From the NCBI GenBank assembly GCA_031213475.1, contig JARUPZ010000020.1, positions 5,567,858-5,631,857 of the forward strand: 64,000 nucleotides of DNA. The letters are read 5' to 3'. The notes under the pieces are model-generated. The model was not told the origin of the DNA, made no database searches, and saw nothing but the letters and a program-made list of their open reading frames with translations. Below, piece by piece: positions 53,842 through 63,393 of this stretch. How positions within the stretch are numbered: position 1 is the stretch's first letter; every line of letters starts with the position of its first letter. Made by a program: the position numbers and the translations under genes. Source of the DNA: Nereocystis luetkeana (Eukaryota; Sar; Phaeophyceae; Laminariales; Laminariaceae).

Positions 53842-54052
53842 TAAGGGTCACACTATTATTGGAGAGCGGAGAGCTTTTTTCCCCCATACTTTCCATATTT
53901 TTTCTCACAATTTCTTTTCATCTTTTGTTTTTCCAAGTATGTGAAACGTAGCTTTCTTGATTTGTTGTGCGTCTGAAGAATTTCACAATTTTTGACAAAA
54001 TCCCTCCGTATCTTGATACTTACGTCCTATTATTTCCATGCGGAGTATTATC
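53842..54052. mobile_element. foldback element, copy 5, truncated
   Basis: TAAGGGTCACACTATTATTG start and the CCCTCCGTATCTTGATACTT core; right end lost. Confidence 0.6.
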
Positions 54053-54418
54053 GAGGTTCGATAAAATATGTGTTTTGTATGTACGGGAGAAGTTGACCAA
54101 ATAGATCAGCACGGGTTGTTGTACCCGTATAGTCCAGAAGTGCGCCTGGGACCAGTCCTGCTGTAGCAGTTGATTCGCGATCGAGAGGACGCGGCGAAGC
54201 AGTGCCGTCAAGACAGGTCTAAGGTGGGGTGAAGACTGGCCTAGCTTCTAGCTCCCGAGGATAGCTGTGGACTGGTGGGAGCTGCTGTCTTGGTCGCTGG
54301 TCGGCGTGGCGCTGGTATTTCGGCCTTTCTTTCGGGTTAAAAAGCTCTTCGATAAGACTGTGCCTACCTGGGTGAAATCCTAATGTACGGTGGTGTCTCT
54401 GCATTGTGCCTGGTTCAG

Positions 54419-54503
54419 GTTTGAGGAGGAAGCTTCGGCACGAGCTGCTAGAAAGGCCGAGTCCGAGGCGAGAAAGGCTCTGTGGAGGGCGGAGGAGGCG
54501 CAG
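54419..54503 (+). CDS. coiled-coil/PH gene, exon 4
   Basis: Acceptor CTGGTTCAG|, donor GCGCAG|GTGAGG. 85 nt: the first G completes the split Arg codon of exon 3, then FEEEASARAARKAESEARK and ALWRAEEAQ, ending phase 0. Continuous Ala/Glu/Arg helix. A TA-MITE begins 17 bp after the donor. Confidence 0.65.
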
Positions 54504-54520
54504 GTGAGGGAGCCTACGAT

Positions 54521-54626
54521 TATTTCGGGGGGCCATAGTAAACAGGACCTAACATTGTTAGTAAAAACAGGTTAATATATAGGTGTTTGTGTGTACCGTA
54601 GGTCCTATTTACTATGGTCCCCCGGA
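54521..54626. mobile_element. TA-MITE copy 13, 17 bp from a splice donor
   Basis: TATTTCGGGGGGCCATAG to TATGGTCCCCCGGAG; ends slightly eroded, no micro-insertion. Confidence 0.8.
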
Positions 54627-54797
54627 GTGGTATATACAGCAGAAATGGTCCCTCTTTTATAGTGCCGGTATGCGCCAGCCCGCCAACAAGGCGGGTCACT
54701 ATGGCGGCAACCGTACCGACTCCGCGCGCTGCCACGCCAGTTGATAACATCTGTACCTAGCGATTTTACAGGCACACACAGCAGTAGTTCTGTAGAA

Positions 54798-54917
54798 CGG
54801 AGGGGCCATAGTAAACACGACCTACGTATGGTACAGACAAAAAAAACAACTATATATTTCCCCTTTTTTACCTCAAATATTTCGTCGTACCAGGGTATTT
54901 ACTATGGTCCCACGTGG
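54798..54917. mobile_element. TA-MITE copy 14, with TACGTA insertion
   Basis: Eroded left end (CGGAGGGGCCATAG). CCTACGTATGG at 54821-54831 where copy 2 reads CCTATGG: a 4-bp CGTA insertion. Also a TACCAGGGTA near 54889 (variant). Confidence 0.75.
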
Positions 54918-56480
54918 TAGCAGTAATGGAGACGGGAGTTATGCGTGTATTATACTTCTCGGTGAACAGTAGTAGTAGTAGCAGCAGTATAGGAAGAGTA
55001 ATGTTGCAGAAGGTGGTCAGCTAATATTGCATGTACCGTGGGCGTCGGGGCTCAACTACTGTTGCTATTTTGCTGCTTACTTTAGGCACAGGCTACTCTT
55101 GGGTAGTTGCAACTTGATATGTCACCCGACCCTTGACACCGACTCTTGGCACCGTATTATTCAATCTGTCTTCCTTCCTGTCCTCATGAAAGGGAGTCTT
55201 GTTACGTGGGTGGATGACAAGCCTGTGTTTTTTTCGGGGGGGGGGGGGTTGTATTGCTTGACGCATCCTCTCGGGGGGGAGGGCACGGTTGACGAAAGCA
55301 GGAAGGAGAGGACAGACAGGACAGCAAGGTACCGGATCGACTACATCAGGAGTATGTAGAACCTGTCTGTATGCTACCAGTACAACAAACTGCTTCGGCT
55401 GTCTGGAGGATGCTGGGTTTGCCTGTTTTTCGGTTAGGTGTCGTAGTCGTAGTCCGTTCATGTCTGGTGGTTTTGTTTCTCCCTGCTTGTTTTTGTGTTG
55501 TCTGCCACATTTCCTTCTGCGGGGCACGGACCATTTTTCGTTTTTTTTTTTGTTTCTCCGATTTGTTTTCCTTTGCTTCCTTCAAATGTTCTTCTCTTTT
55601 ATAGAATATGTATGTTGCGCCTGTCGTATCCAGTACGATGGCATTTTACCAGGGATGTCTGTTGCGCGCAGCGCAAGAGGCGGCGCGAGGCGTGTTACGC
55701 GCCTGCGGCCCGCAAGCCCCCCGCAGCCCCCCCCCGGAAGGGCCGTCGGGGGCAAAACAAATGCGATATATGCGCAAACATATGCCCGAAAACCAAGCAA
55801 CAAAGTGCGTTTAAACTCCCGAACCTCGAAAAGGAGGGTATCGAGATCAGAACCTTACCTTCTCGTGTTCTACTATAGAAAAAGGGCCTGACAGAAAAAC
55901 GCCTCCGGCGAACTAAAAAAAGGGGGCTCAATTTTTTTTTCGCCAAAGGCGAATTTGGAAAACAGTGTTTCAATTTTTTCCCCGCCTACGGCGAACAAAA
56001 AAGCCCGCAACATTTTTTCGCCCCCGCGCCCCAAAATGCTTGTTGCTCTGCGCGCAACCAGGCTCTCCGCGGCTGTTGCGGAAAACGGCCATTTTGACCA
56101 AAATGTTGTCCCAGCGCAACAGCTAATTAAATCTCTGCTGTCTACTCTGCTTACTGCACACCAATAGCATATCTGTCTCGTAGTTTTGTGCGCACAGAGC
56201 TTGTTTCTCTCTAGGATTGAAGAATCGGCACGGACACAGGTTGTGCTGGCAGTCGACAGGCAGAAAGAACGGTTCAACGTGAAGAACACACCCAGGCACT
56301 TACAGCGGGCGCCCGGCACTATCCATCGGATCTGAGTTCCGACTTTTTTGGTAGGGGAGGGGGAGAGATGAAAGAGAACGGAATATGACAAATGGTACGG
56401 AGAACGAAAAAAACGATTTCCGGGAAAACGGCCAACGAAGTTGTTGCCAGTGTCTTGGTCTTGAAACCTGTTGATAGCTG
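54918..56480 (+). other. intronic stretch, no exon supported
   Basis: Short AGTAGTAGTAGCAGCAG run at 54967; T-run near 55540; a GC-rich patch at 55660-55750; a set of CGCC(N)GGCGAA words (55890-56010). Reading frames across it are not flanked by matching splice sites. Confidence 0.35.
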
Positions 56481-56481
56481 C

Positions 56482-56597
56482 TGTTACGGGGGGCCATATT
56501 TAATACCAGGTAGGACCTACGGTACACACAACCACCTATATATTTCGCTATTTCTACTGACAAGATTTGGTCCTATTTACTATGGCCCCCCGTAATA
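56482..56597. mobile_element. TA-MITE copy 15, with TACCAGGTA insertion
   Basis: TACCAGGTA at 56504-56512 in TTTAATACCAGGTAGGACC; same site as copy 8. Confidence 0.85.
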
Positions 56598-56710
56598 TGA
56601 AATCCTCTCTGTGCGAGGGAAGAAGCTGCGATCTGCCCTTCTTGTTTCGTTTTTTTTTTTTTTGTTCCCATCTCGTATATTTGGCCTTCTTTTCTCTCTC
56701 CATCCCGCAG

Positions 56711-56824
56711 TATTTTCGGGGGGGAATAATAAATAGGACCAAATATTGGTTGTATAAATATGGAAATATATAGGTTTTTGTGTGTGCCGTAGGTCCTATT
56801 TGCTACGTATGGTCCTCCGTTAAA
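56711..56824. mobile_element. TA-MITE copy 16, with TACGTA insertion
   Basis: CTATTTGCTACGTATGGTCC versus CTATTTACTATGGTCC elsewhere: CGTA inserted at the TA (TACGTA 56804-56809). Confidence 0.8.
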
Positions 56825-56825
56825 T

Positions 56826-56860
56826 TTAATATTAATAGTGACTATTAATAGTCGGTGTCA
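56826..56860 (+). repeat. paired TATTAATA words
   Basis: AATATTAATAGTGACTATTAATAG: two TATTAATA words 15 bp apart, right at the end of TA-MITE copy 16. Confidence 0.8.
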
Positions 56861-57349
56861 CGCAGTATGGTATGTACGTAGGCTCTTTCTTATCCACCCC
56901 CCCGTCATTTGCTCCGTCTCCAAAGGGATGCGTGGTCAGTGGTCAAATGACTGAGGCAAGCAACAAATGAGTACGCACCCCCCCCCCCCCCCACTACGAT
57001 TAGTGCCTTTCATTTTCGTCGCGAGAAGACCGCAGCAGCCCCTCGTGTGGAATGTACCAGGTAGCATACAGAATACAACGGGAGATTCGCCAATGCGTGT
57101 GCAGGGGGGCTGCGCGAAAAGAAAAGCACGCTCCGCTCCTATTCCTCTCTCACCTGATGAACATGGATAAGTTGTTGTTGTTTTTGTTGTTTTTGTTGTT
57201 GTTGTTGTTGTTTTTGTTGTTTTTTTACGTCCTTGTTTTTTTTTTTTTTTCTCTCCATCCCCTGTGTCGTCGTCCCCTTTGTTTCTTCTCGCTCATGGTA
57301 TATGTCGTTCTCTTTGTTTCTTCTCTCTCATGTTATTTGTCGTCTCTCA

Positions 57350-57490
57350 GATCCGGGGTCACGCACTGGCATGCTTAGCACGCTGTCCCCCCCCCCCCCC
57401 CACGACGTAGGGTACTATACTGGTGCCTTGCATTTCTTTTTTCGAGAAAAGGGTCGGGTTGTTTTCTTCCCTCGTCGCCCTCGCGTCTTA
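57350..57490 (-). mobile_element. SINE-1 fragment, diverged
   Basis: CAGATCCGGGGTCACGCACT and TTTTTTCGAGAAAAGGG, then TTCCCTCGTCG, match the SINE-1 3' half (minus strand); head absent. Confidence 0.5.
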
Positions 57491-57784
57491 ATTGCGTGTG
57501 TGGTACCCGTTTTCATCCTGGCGGCGAGTATCATAGGCGCGTGCGTGTACGCAGCGAGTAGATCTGTGTTTGTCACACGGCATTAGTTTCGAATTTCAGC
57601 CACGGACGATTAATAGAGGTGTCGTATCTTTGCCCGTATCTTCGTGCGATTTAAATTCCGTCTCGTATATTCTCGCGAGGTTTTTGGTTTTCAATTTTTT
57701 TTCAGGCTTTCCCTTCTTCTCCTGAAATATTCTGCTGCCAGGAGAGAGCGCTTGTACCTTTCATCCCTTTTGACTGAGACGCTC

Positions 57785-57990
57785 CCAAGCAGCGTTGGTT
57801 GTGAACCGAAAATGGAAAACCACCTCGGTCGGTTTTCTTCGGTTTTTCGCCGAAACGGTCAGTCGGTCTCGGGTTTCTTCGGTTTTTCGCCGAAACAGTC
57901 GGTCGGTTTCGGTTTTCTAAGTATAAATATGACCGAAGCCGAAACTGAACGGTTCACCGAAAATGTCGGTTGGTTTCGTTTTTTTTTTTT
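57785..57990 (+). repeat. CGGTTTTTCGCCGAAAC direct repeats
   Basis: TTCTTCGGTTTTTCGCCGAA occurs twice (57836, 57877) within CGGTCGGTTTC-rich sequence. Each unit is itself a hairpin (CGGTTTTTCGCCG). Confidence 0.6.
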
Positions 57991-58352
57991 TTTCAAATAC
58001 ATCGAGAATTACAGTAGTAAAACTCGGTTGTTCGTCTTGAAAAACCGACAGACAAACGGCTTTCGGTTGTCGGTTGACAACACTGCTTCCAAGGCAAGCG
58101 TCTTGACAGGCAGCCTTGACAGCCGAAAACCCGGGACACGGAGCGAATATCCCCGTTTTGGGGTTAACGCCTGACCATATGACCGTACTATTGATTTTTT
58201 TTTGTGTTTCCTGAACTTTGATTTTTTCGATATTTTTTCTTTCGCCCACGTTCCCGCGTTCCGTTTTTTTTTTTTTTTTTTTTGTTCTTCCCGTTTATTT
58301 TCTTGGGCCTTTTTTTTTTCTCTTTCCCTCCTATTGATGGTCGTATCAATAG

Positions 58353-58469
58353 TATTACGGGGGGCCGTAGTAAATAGGACCAAATACTGTTTTGGTGAAA
58401 ATGGGGAAATGTTTAGGTTCCTGTGTTATCGTAGGCCCTACCTGGTATTTAATATGGTCCCCCGTGATA
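58353..58469. mobile_element. TA-MITE copy 17, with TACCTGGTA insertion
   Basis: CCCTACCTGGTATTTAATATGG (TACCTGGTA 58439-58447) versus CCTATTTACTATGG: CCTGGTA at the TA, the opposite orientation of the word in copies 8, 9 and 15. Confidence 0.8.
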
Positions 58470-58484
58470 GTAAGTCAGATCGGG

Positions 58485-58590
58485 GGTTGCAAAACAGACT
58501 CTCGACCCCCCTCCCCTCCTCGGCTCGTGCCTTGCACGTTTTTCATCGCGAGAAGACAGCCGCCCTTCCTTCCCTCGCGTCTATTTTGTT
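58485..58590 (-). mobile_element. SINE-1 fragment, diverged
   Basis: CAGATCGGGGGTTGCAAAAC to TTCATCGCGAGAAGACAG (minus strand); directly abuts TA-MITE copy 17. Confidence 0.45.
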
Positions 58591-58728
58591 TTTTCATCCT
58601 GCGGCGGATTGGTAAAAATAAAGCTTATTGCTACAGAATCTCGACGATCATCAGAAATAAACTCATGTAAAACGAGTAACCAGCACAACATTGAAAAAAA
58701 CAAAAAAAATTAGGGGTTTCCACACATA

Positions 58729-58844
58729 TTATTATGGGGGACCATGGTAAATAGGACCAAAAAGTGTTGATAAAAATATGTACATAAATACCGGTAAGTT
58801 TTTGTGTGTATCGTAGGTCCTATTTTCTATGGTCCCCCGAAATA
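58729..58844. mobile_element. TA-MITE copy 18, with TACCGGTA insertion
   Basis: TAAATACCGGTAAGTTTTTG (TACCGGTA 58789-58796) versus AAATATATAGGTTTTTG: CCGGTA inserted at a TA, with one neighbouring base change. Confidence 0.8.
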
Positions 58845-58852
58845 GTATATAC

Positions 58853-59198
58853 GGTCGCCCCGGTGGTTCAAGTGGTTAACCTCGAATTCTACTTGTGTTT
58901 GACTCCTGGAATCGAGCCCCAGGTGGGTCGGACATTTGACTTTATTTGCAAAAATACAAATAAAAAGGATTCAATTGTTGAGAGCGCCTTGCAGCGTGGG
59001 TAGGCACAATTCGATCCGAGTCGACGAGGGAAGAAAAGGCTGAAATCTTCTCGCGATATAAATGAAGGCACGTACCGTAACGGGAAGGGGGTAGAATGCC
59101 TGCTATGTGACCCCGGATCTGAGTTACGAGTTGGAAGGAGAGAGAAGAAGATGTGCGAAGATAATAAATGGGATGATCAAGAAACAAAAAAAAACCCA
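58853..59198 (+). mobile_element. SINE-1, full length, second copy
   Basis: Head GGTCGCCCCGGTGGTTCAAG starts 8 bp after TA-MITE copy 18. The B box is altered (GGAATCGAGCCCC). ATACAAATAAAAAGG versus ATAAAAAAGG in the 60713 copy. Ends in an A-rich tail. Confidence 0.8.
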
Positions 59199-59564
59199 GT
59201 TTTTTTTTTTACCAGGGGCTCAGGGGACACTTGTCTACACAAATTGACTCGCTTTCCAGGCAGACGGCTTGACATTATGGTCCATGTCTCAACAACTTTG
59301 CTTTTCTCGGTATTTATGTATTAATGGACTCAAGTTCATGTACTGCTGCTGAGTGTTATTCCGATAGACACAGCAGTATATAGATACCTGTCTATAAGTA
59401 TCAGAACCGCTTATATTGAATGTTAATGCATACACGTTGTTTATATTTCGGGACAGAGCGGAAAACCATTTTGGTGGGATACTATTAATACTACAGTTGT
59501 TTGTTGCGTTGGGTTTCGATGTATTATTGTTCTTTCGTGTGTAAATTTAATTGTGCTGTGAGAG

Positions 59565-59652
59565 CCTTTTAGCACCGCACTCCCATATGTGGGGACAAAG
59601 TACTCTAACTGTAAGTAGTTTGTCCCCAAAACGGGAATGGGTTTCTGAAAGG
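59565..59652. mobile_element. TTAA-MITE copy 19
   Basis: CCTTTTAGCACCGCACTCCC start and TTAA at 59653-59656; left flank lost. Confidence 0.7.
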
Positions 59653-60064
59653 GTTAAGTTTAATGTGTGGACTTTTTTTCGCGAAATCGAATATATCATT
59701 CATTCGGTACGGCTTTTACTGGCAGTATGGAATACCTACAGCAGTAGAACATGTATATATACTTGGAGTATATATTTTCATGGCATTTCAATATGGTGGT
59801 TCTTTTGTGCACTATTTACCGGTACTGTCAAGTGTTAAATACCTGGTACCTGGTATGTGACTATCGCCGCCGGGACGATTTTCTCTTCTGTTTTTTTCCC
59901 TTCTCTATTCCTTCATGCTTCATGCCTTGTCTCTGTTTCCTTCCCCCCTCCCCGCCGTCTGTGTGCCGGTTCCTTCCATTCCTTCGTATTGCTTCGCCCG
60001 TTGAGCAGCTATCTGTTCTTCTCGAGTACCTACGAGTATTTCTTATTTATTTTATTTATTTTTT

Positions 60065-60213
60065 GTGCTCATCCCATTCATTATCTTCGCACATCTTCTT
60101 CTCTCTCTCCTTCCAACTCGTAACTCAGATCCGGGGTCACATAGCAGGCTCTTCTCCCCCCTTCCCGCTACGGTACGTGCCTTCATTTTTCATCGCGAAT
60201 AGATTTCAGCGAG
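60065..60213 (-). mobile_element. SINE-1 copy, 5' truncated
   Basis: CTCATCCCATTCATTATCTT to TCATCGCGAATAGATTTCAG (minus strand). It stops within the body and is followed by TATATACCTACCTGGTACCC. Confidence 0.7.
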
Positions 60214-60477
60214 TATATACCTACCTGGTACCCTTTCCTTCTTTTCATAGCAGCCTTTCTCAGTTCTGTTCTCTGATCTCCTTGCGTCAGTTCTGTTCTG
60301 TTTCATTTCATTTCGTTTCAGTTTTTTTTTTTTTTTTGTATTTCTGTTCTGATTGTTTGGTCGTTGCTCGTGTTGTTGTCTTCTCGTACCCGGTACGCTG
60401 GTATTTCACTCGAATTTTGTGATTATTTGTTCGCCTTTTTTTTTTTTTTTTTTTGTCTCAACATTATTAATAGTATC

Positions 60478-60545
60478 TCTAGGATGAGGAATCAGGACGG
60501 ACACTGGGTGTACTGATGAAGCTGGGTATGAATAGAAACACAGCA
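60478..60545 (+). repeat. CAGTGTCCG-family copy without TATTAATA
   Basis: CTAGGATGAGGAATCAGGAC, then GGACACTGGGTGTACTGAT, then TATGAATAGAAACAC; the empty-site counterpart of 27870-27877. Confidence 0.5.
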
Positions 60546-60624
60546 CACACCCTCTTGAATTATGATGTACTGGAATGTACTATTAATATTAATATTTATA
60601 ACACTTTTTGTTTGTGAGTTTGTT

Positions 60625-60714
60625 ACCGCTCTGTCCCGATATATAGATGCTACCCTGGTATTTATATACTACTATTTAATACAAAACTACGTTATATTTC
60701 GGGACAAGAGCCGG
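60625..60714. mobile_element. small foldback with CGCTCTGTCCCGA ends
   Basis: CCGCTCTGTCCCGATATATA and TATATTTCGGGACAAGAGCC are inverted over about 50 bp. It abuts the head of the SINE-1 copy at 60713. Confidence 0.5.
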
Positions 60715-61052
60715 TCGCCCCGGTGGTTCAAGTGGTTAACCTCGAATTCTACTTGTTTGAGTCCTGGGTTCGAGCCCCAGGTGGGTCGGACTTTGACTTT
60801 ATTTGCAAAAATAAAAAAGGATTCAATTGTTGAGAGCGCCTTGCAGCGTGGGTAGGCACAATTCGATGCGAGTCGACGAGGGAAGAAAAGGCTGAAATCT
60901 TCTCGCGATAAAAATGAAGGCACGTACCGTAGCGGGAAGGGGGTAGAAGAGCCTGCTATGTAACCCCGGATCTGAGTTACGAGTTGGAAGGAGAGAGAGA
61001 AGAAGATGTGCGAAGATAATGAATGGGATGAGGAAAATAAAAATAAAAAATA
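60713..61052 (+). mobile_element. SINE-1, full length, third copy
   Basis: Intact tRNA-like head (B box GGTTCGAGCCCC, T stem CTGGG/CCCAG) and body; A-rich tail GAAAATAAAAATAAAAAATA. The best copy for consensus building. Confidence 0.85.
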
Positions 61053-61065
61053 GTGGTACCAACTT

Positions 61066-61160
61066 TTTTTAGTGCCGCAGTCCCGTTGTGGGGACAAAAT
61101 AGTCAAACTTCAAGTAGATTGTCCCCATAACGGGACTGACTGCAGTTTGCCTTAAAAAGT
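61066..61160. mobile_element. TTAA-MITE copy 20
   Basis: TTTTTTAGTGCCGCAGTCCC and CGGGACTGACTGCAGTTTGC; a 4-bp GACT duplication in the right arm. Confidence 0.6.
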
Positions 61161-61222
61161 CACGTGGACATTCTGAAACAGTCCATACCCTGGAACACTC
61201 TGTATGGCGACTATAGCAGTGT

Positions 61223-61342
61223 TTTTCGGGGGACCATAGTAAATAGGACCAAAAAATCTTGGTAAAAATGGGGAAATATAATGGTTTGTGTACATCGTAG
61301 GTCCTATTTACTACCTGGTATTTAATGTGGTCCCCCGCCAAT
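61223..61342. mobile_element. TA-MITE copy 19, with TACCTGGTA
   Basis: Reads CCTATTTACTACCTGGTATTTAATGTGG: TACCTGGTA plus a short re-duplication of the neighbouring TATTTA, so not a simple insertion. Confidence 0.75.
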
Positions 61343-61627
61343 AGATCATACCCCAGAAGCCACAGAGCTGAAACAATAGTAAAATCAAGGCCTGCTGTTG
61401 ATGGGATTACGAATGATGATTTGAATTGCAGCTGTTGATGCGATTGCGATGATCGGAACTACAGCAGTCGCGATTATTCAAGTTCAAAAATTTACTGGCT
61501 GGTACCTTGTTGGTACCAGGTATTTTTTTTCTCGGTTGTTGTTCCCCCAAGCCTGCATCTGAATACCTCGCTCTCGTTTTGATTTTGTTGTGTTGTTTTA
61601 AATTTGACGCGGTTCACCGGTGGGCAG

Positions 61628-61699
61628 AAAGTGAAAGAGCAGGCGGGCAGTAAGGCGGCAGAAGAGGCCGCGGCGGTCCACCGTGTCGCCCAGGAAGAG
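61628..61699 (+). CDS. coiled-coil/PH gene, exon 5
   Basis: Acceptor CCGGTGGGCAG| after a T-rich stretch, donor GAAGAG|GTGAGA. 24 codons, phase 0 at both ends: KVKEQAGSKAAEEAAAVHRV then AQEE. Continues the Ala/Glu helix; GC-rich. Separated from exon 4 by 7.1 kb of repeat-filled intron. Confidence 0.6.
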
Positions 61700-61884
61700 G
61701 TGAGATGGAGGCGGTGGGATGGAGGGGGAGGCAGTTGCAGAAATTCGGGTGGGGTCAGGTCCGCGCGGGAGGGAGTTGCAGATGTACCGGTAGGATTACG
61801 TCGTCGTGGGATGAGGGTGCCAAGCTTTTTTTTTTATTTTTACTTTTTTTCAACCTCCGGCGAATTGGTGAAAATAAAGCTTAA

Positions 61885-61973
61885 CCGTTTTAGCACCGCA
61901 GTCTCGTTTTGGGGACAAAGTACTTAGAAATTGACTGGATTGTCCCCAAAACGGGACTGCAGTTTTAAAAGGG
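61885..61973. mobile_element. TTAA-MITE copy 21
   Basis: TTAA at 61881-61884 and 61974-61977; same surrounding sequence as copy 17, plus a third, MITE-free version of the left context at 58595-58625. Confidence 0.8.
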
Positions 61974-62130
61974 TTAAGCTCACCACTCTTCCACGTTCTC
62001 GTGTCGTGTGTCAATTTAACCTATAGCTCCCGTTGGTGCCAAGCGGAAGCAGGGCGGTGGATGAGTCGTTCATTGCGGTAGTATACAGGGCTCACCAAAA
62101 AACGAGAACGTGTTGAAGGAGGAAAGCATG

Positions 62131-62194
62131 TTCCCCGGGCTTCCAGGCTGTGCATGCTTGTGTTCCCCGGGCTTCCAGGCTGTGCATGCTTGTG
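62131..62194 (+). repeat. 32-bp tandem duplication
   Basis: TTCCCCGGGCTTCCAGGCTG then TGCATGCTTGTG, twice in tandem. Confidence 0.9.
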
Positions 62195-62335
62195 TTGTCT
62201 CTTACCACAGTTGCTGTTAGGGAGGGAGGGAGTTGTAGATGTAGGGAAGGCGGAGGGGGGGGGTATAGATGTGGTTCTGATCGACCGACGGTCACCGCCC
62301 GCGCACGAAACCTTGCGTTTCCGCGCGTGCACGTT

Positions 62336-63150
62336 TCGCCTCTACGCACACACCTCGCACCCCCGAGGATACAAATAACCCCTCCGCGCATACTAATCAC
62401 CCCTTCGCGCACACATTACGTCTCCGCGCAAACACATTGTGCTTCTGCGCCTCGGCGCATACACTTCCGGCCCTATACTCTCTGCAGGCGGTCGCTGGAT
62501 GGCCTCTGTTCGTTCACTCCGTCCTTTTGTTTGATCGATCGACCGCTCGCGCTCGCGCCTTGCGCCTCTGCGCATACAACTCACGCCTCTGTGCGTACAA
62601 CTCACGCCTCTGCGCATACAACTCACGCTCTGCGCATACAACTCACGCCTCTGCGCATACAACTCACGCTCTGCGCATGCAGCTCACGCCTCTGCGCATG
62701 CAACTTACGCTCTGCGCATACAACTTACGCTCTGCGCATACAACTCACGCCTCTGCGCATACAACTTGCGCTCTGCGCCTACAGCTCACGCCTCTGCGCA
62801 TACAACTCTCGCCTCTGCGCATACAACTCACGCTCTGCGCATACAACTCACGCCTTTGCGCATACAACTCACGCTCTGCGCATGCAGCTCACGCCTCTGC
62901 GCATACAACTCACGCTCTGCGCATACAACTCACGCCTCTGCGCATACAACTCACGCTCTGCGCATACAACTCACGCCTCTGCGCATACAACTCACGCTCT
63001 GCGCATACAACTCACGCCTCTGCGCATACAACTCACGCCTCTGCGCATACAACTCACGCTCTGCGCATACAACTCACGCCTCTGCGCATACAACTCACGC
63101 TCTGCGCATACAACTCACGCCTCTGCGCACACACCTCATGCCTTCGCGCA
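62336..63150 (+). repeat. minisatellite, 20/21-bp alternating unit CTCTGCGCATACAACTCACG(C)
   Basis: From 62558 to 63145 about 28 near-identical units alternate between 21 bp (CGCCTCTGCGCATACAACTC) and 20 bp (CGCTCTGCGCATACAACTCA), giving a 41-bp higher-order period. 62336-62470 is a diverged leading edge. Because 41 is not a multiple of 3 and the units have few stops, all three + frames are open and generate ORFs of up to 412 codons; these are not genes. Intronic. Confidence 0.9.
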
Positions 63151-63393
63151 TCGTGGGTTTGGATCATCTGTACTCTGCAGATACTGTCGGGTTCTCTTGG
63201 TTGGGTCTGTGTTCTACAGATACAGTACATATTTGCTGGGTTGGCTCATCTGCACTCTACAGATACTCTCAAGCATATTAGAACGGCGGGCTACTTCTAG
63301 GATCTACTATTATACAGTAAACAGTATGGGTGGCGGTAAAATTTGTCCGGTGTCTTTTAATGTATCGTACCCGTATGTGTGCTTGTAATGCAG

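Larger units (their letters stand above)
53242..54418 (+). other. intron between exons 3 and 4 (GC-AG)
   Basis: Holds TTAA-MITE copy 18, foldback copy 5 and a CAGTGTCC-type fragment at 53.5 kb; begins T/G-rich. No coding exon inside. Confidence 0.4.

Noticed and set aside
62558-63145. CRISPR-like regular array
   Set aside because: There are no unique spacers between units, and the context is eukaryotic intron.
62150-63388. 412-codon ORF and two overlapping 171-287-codon ORFs
   Set aside because: Generated by the 41-bp-period minisatellite; all frames are open and the sequence is an alternating short repeat.
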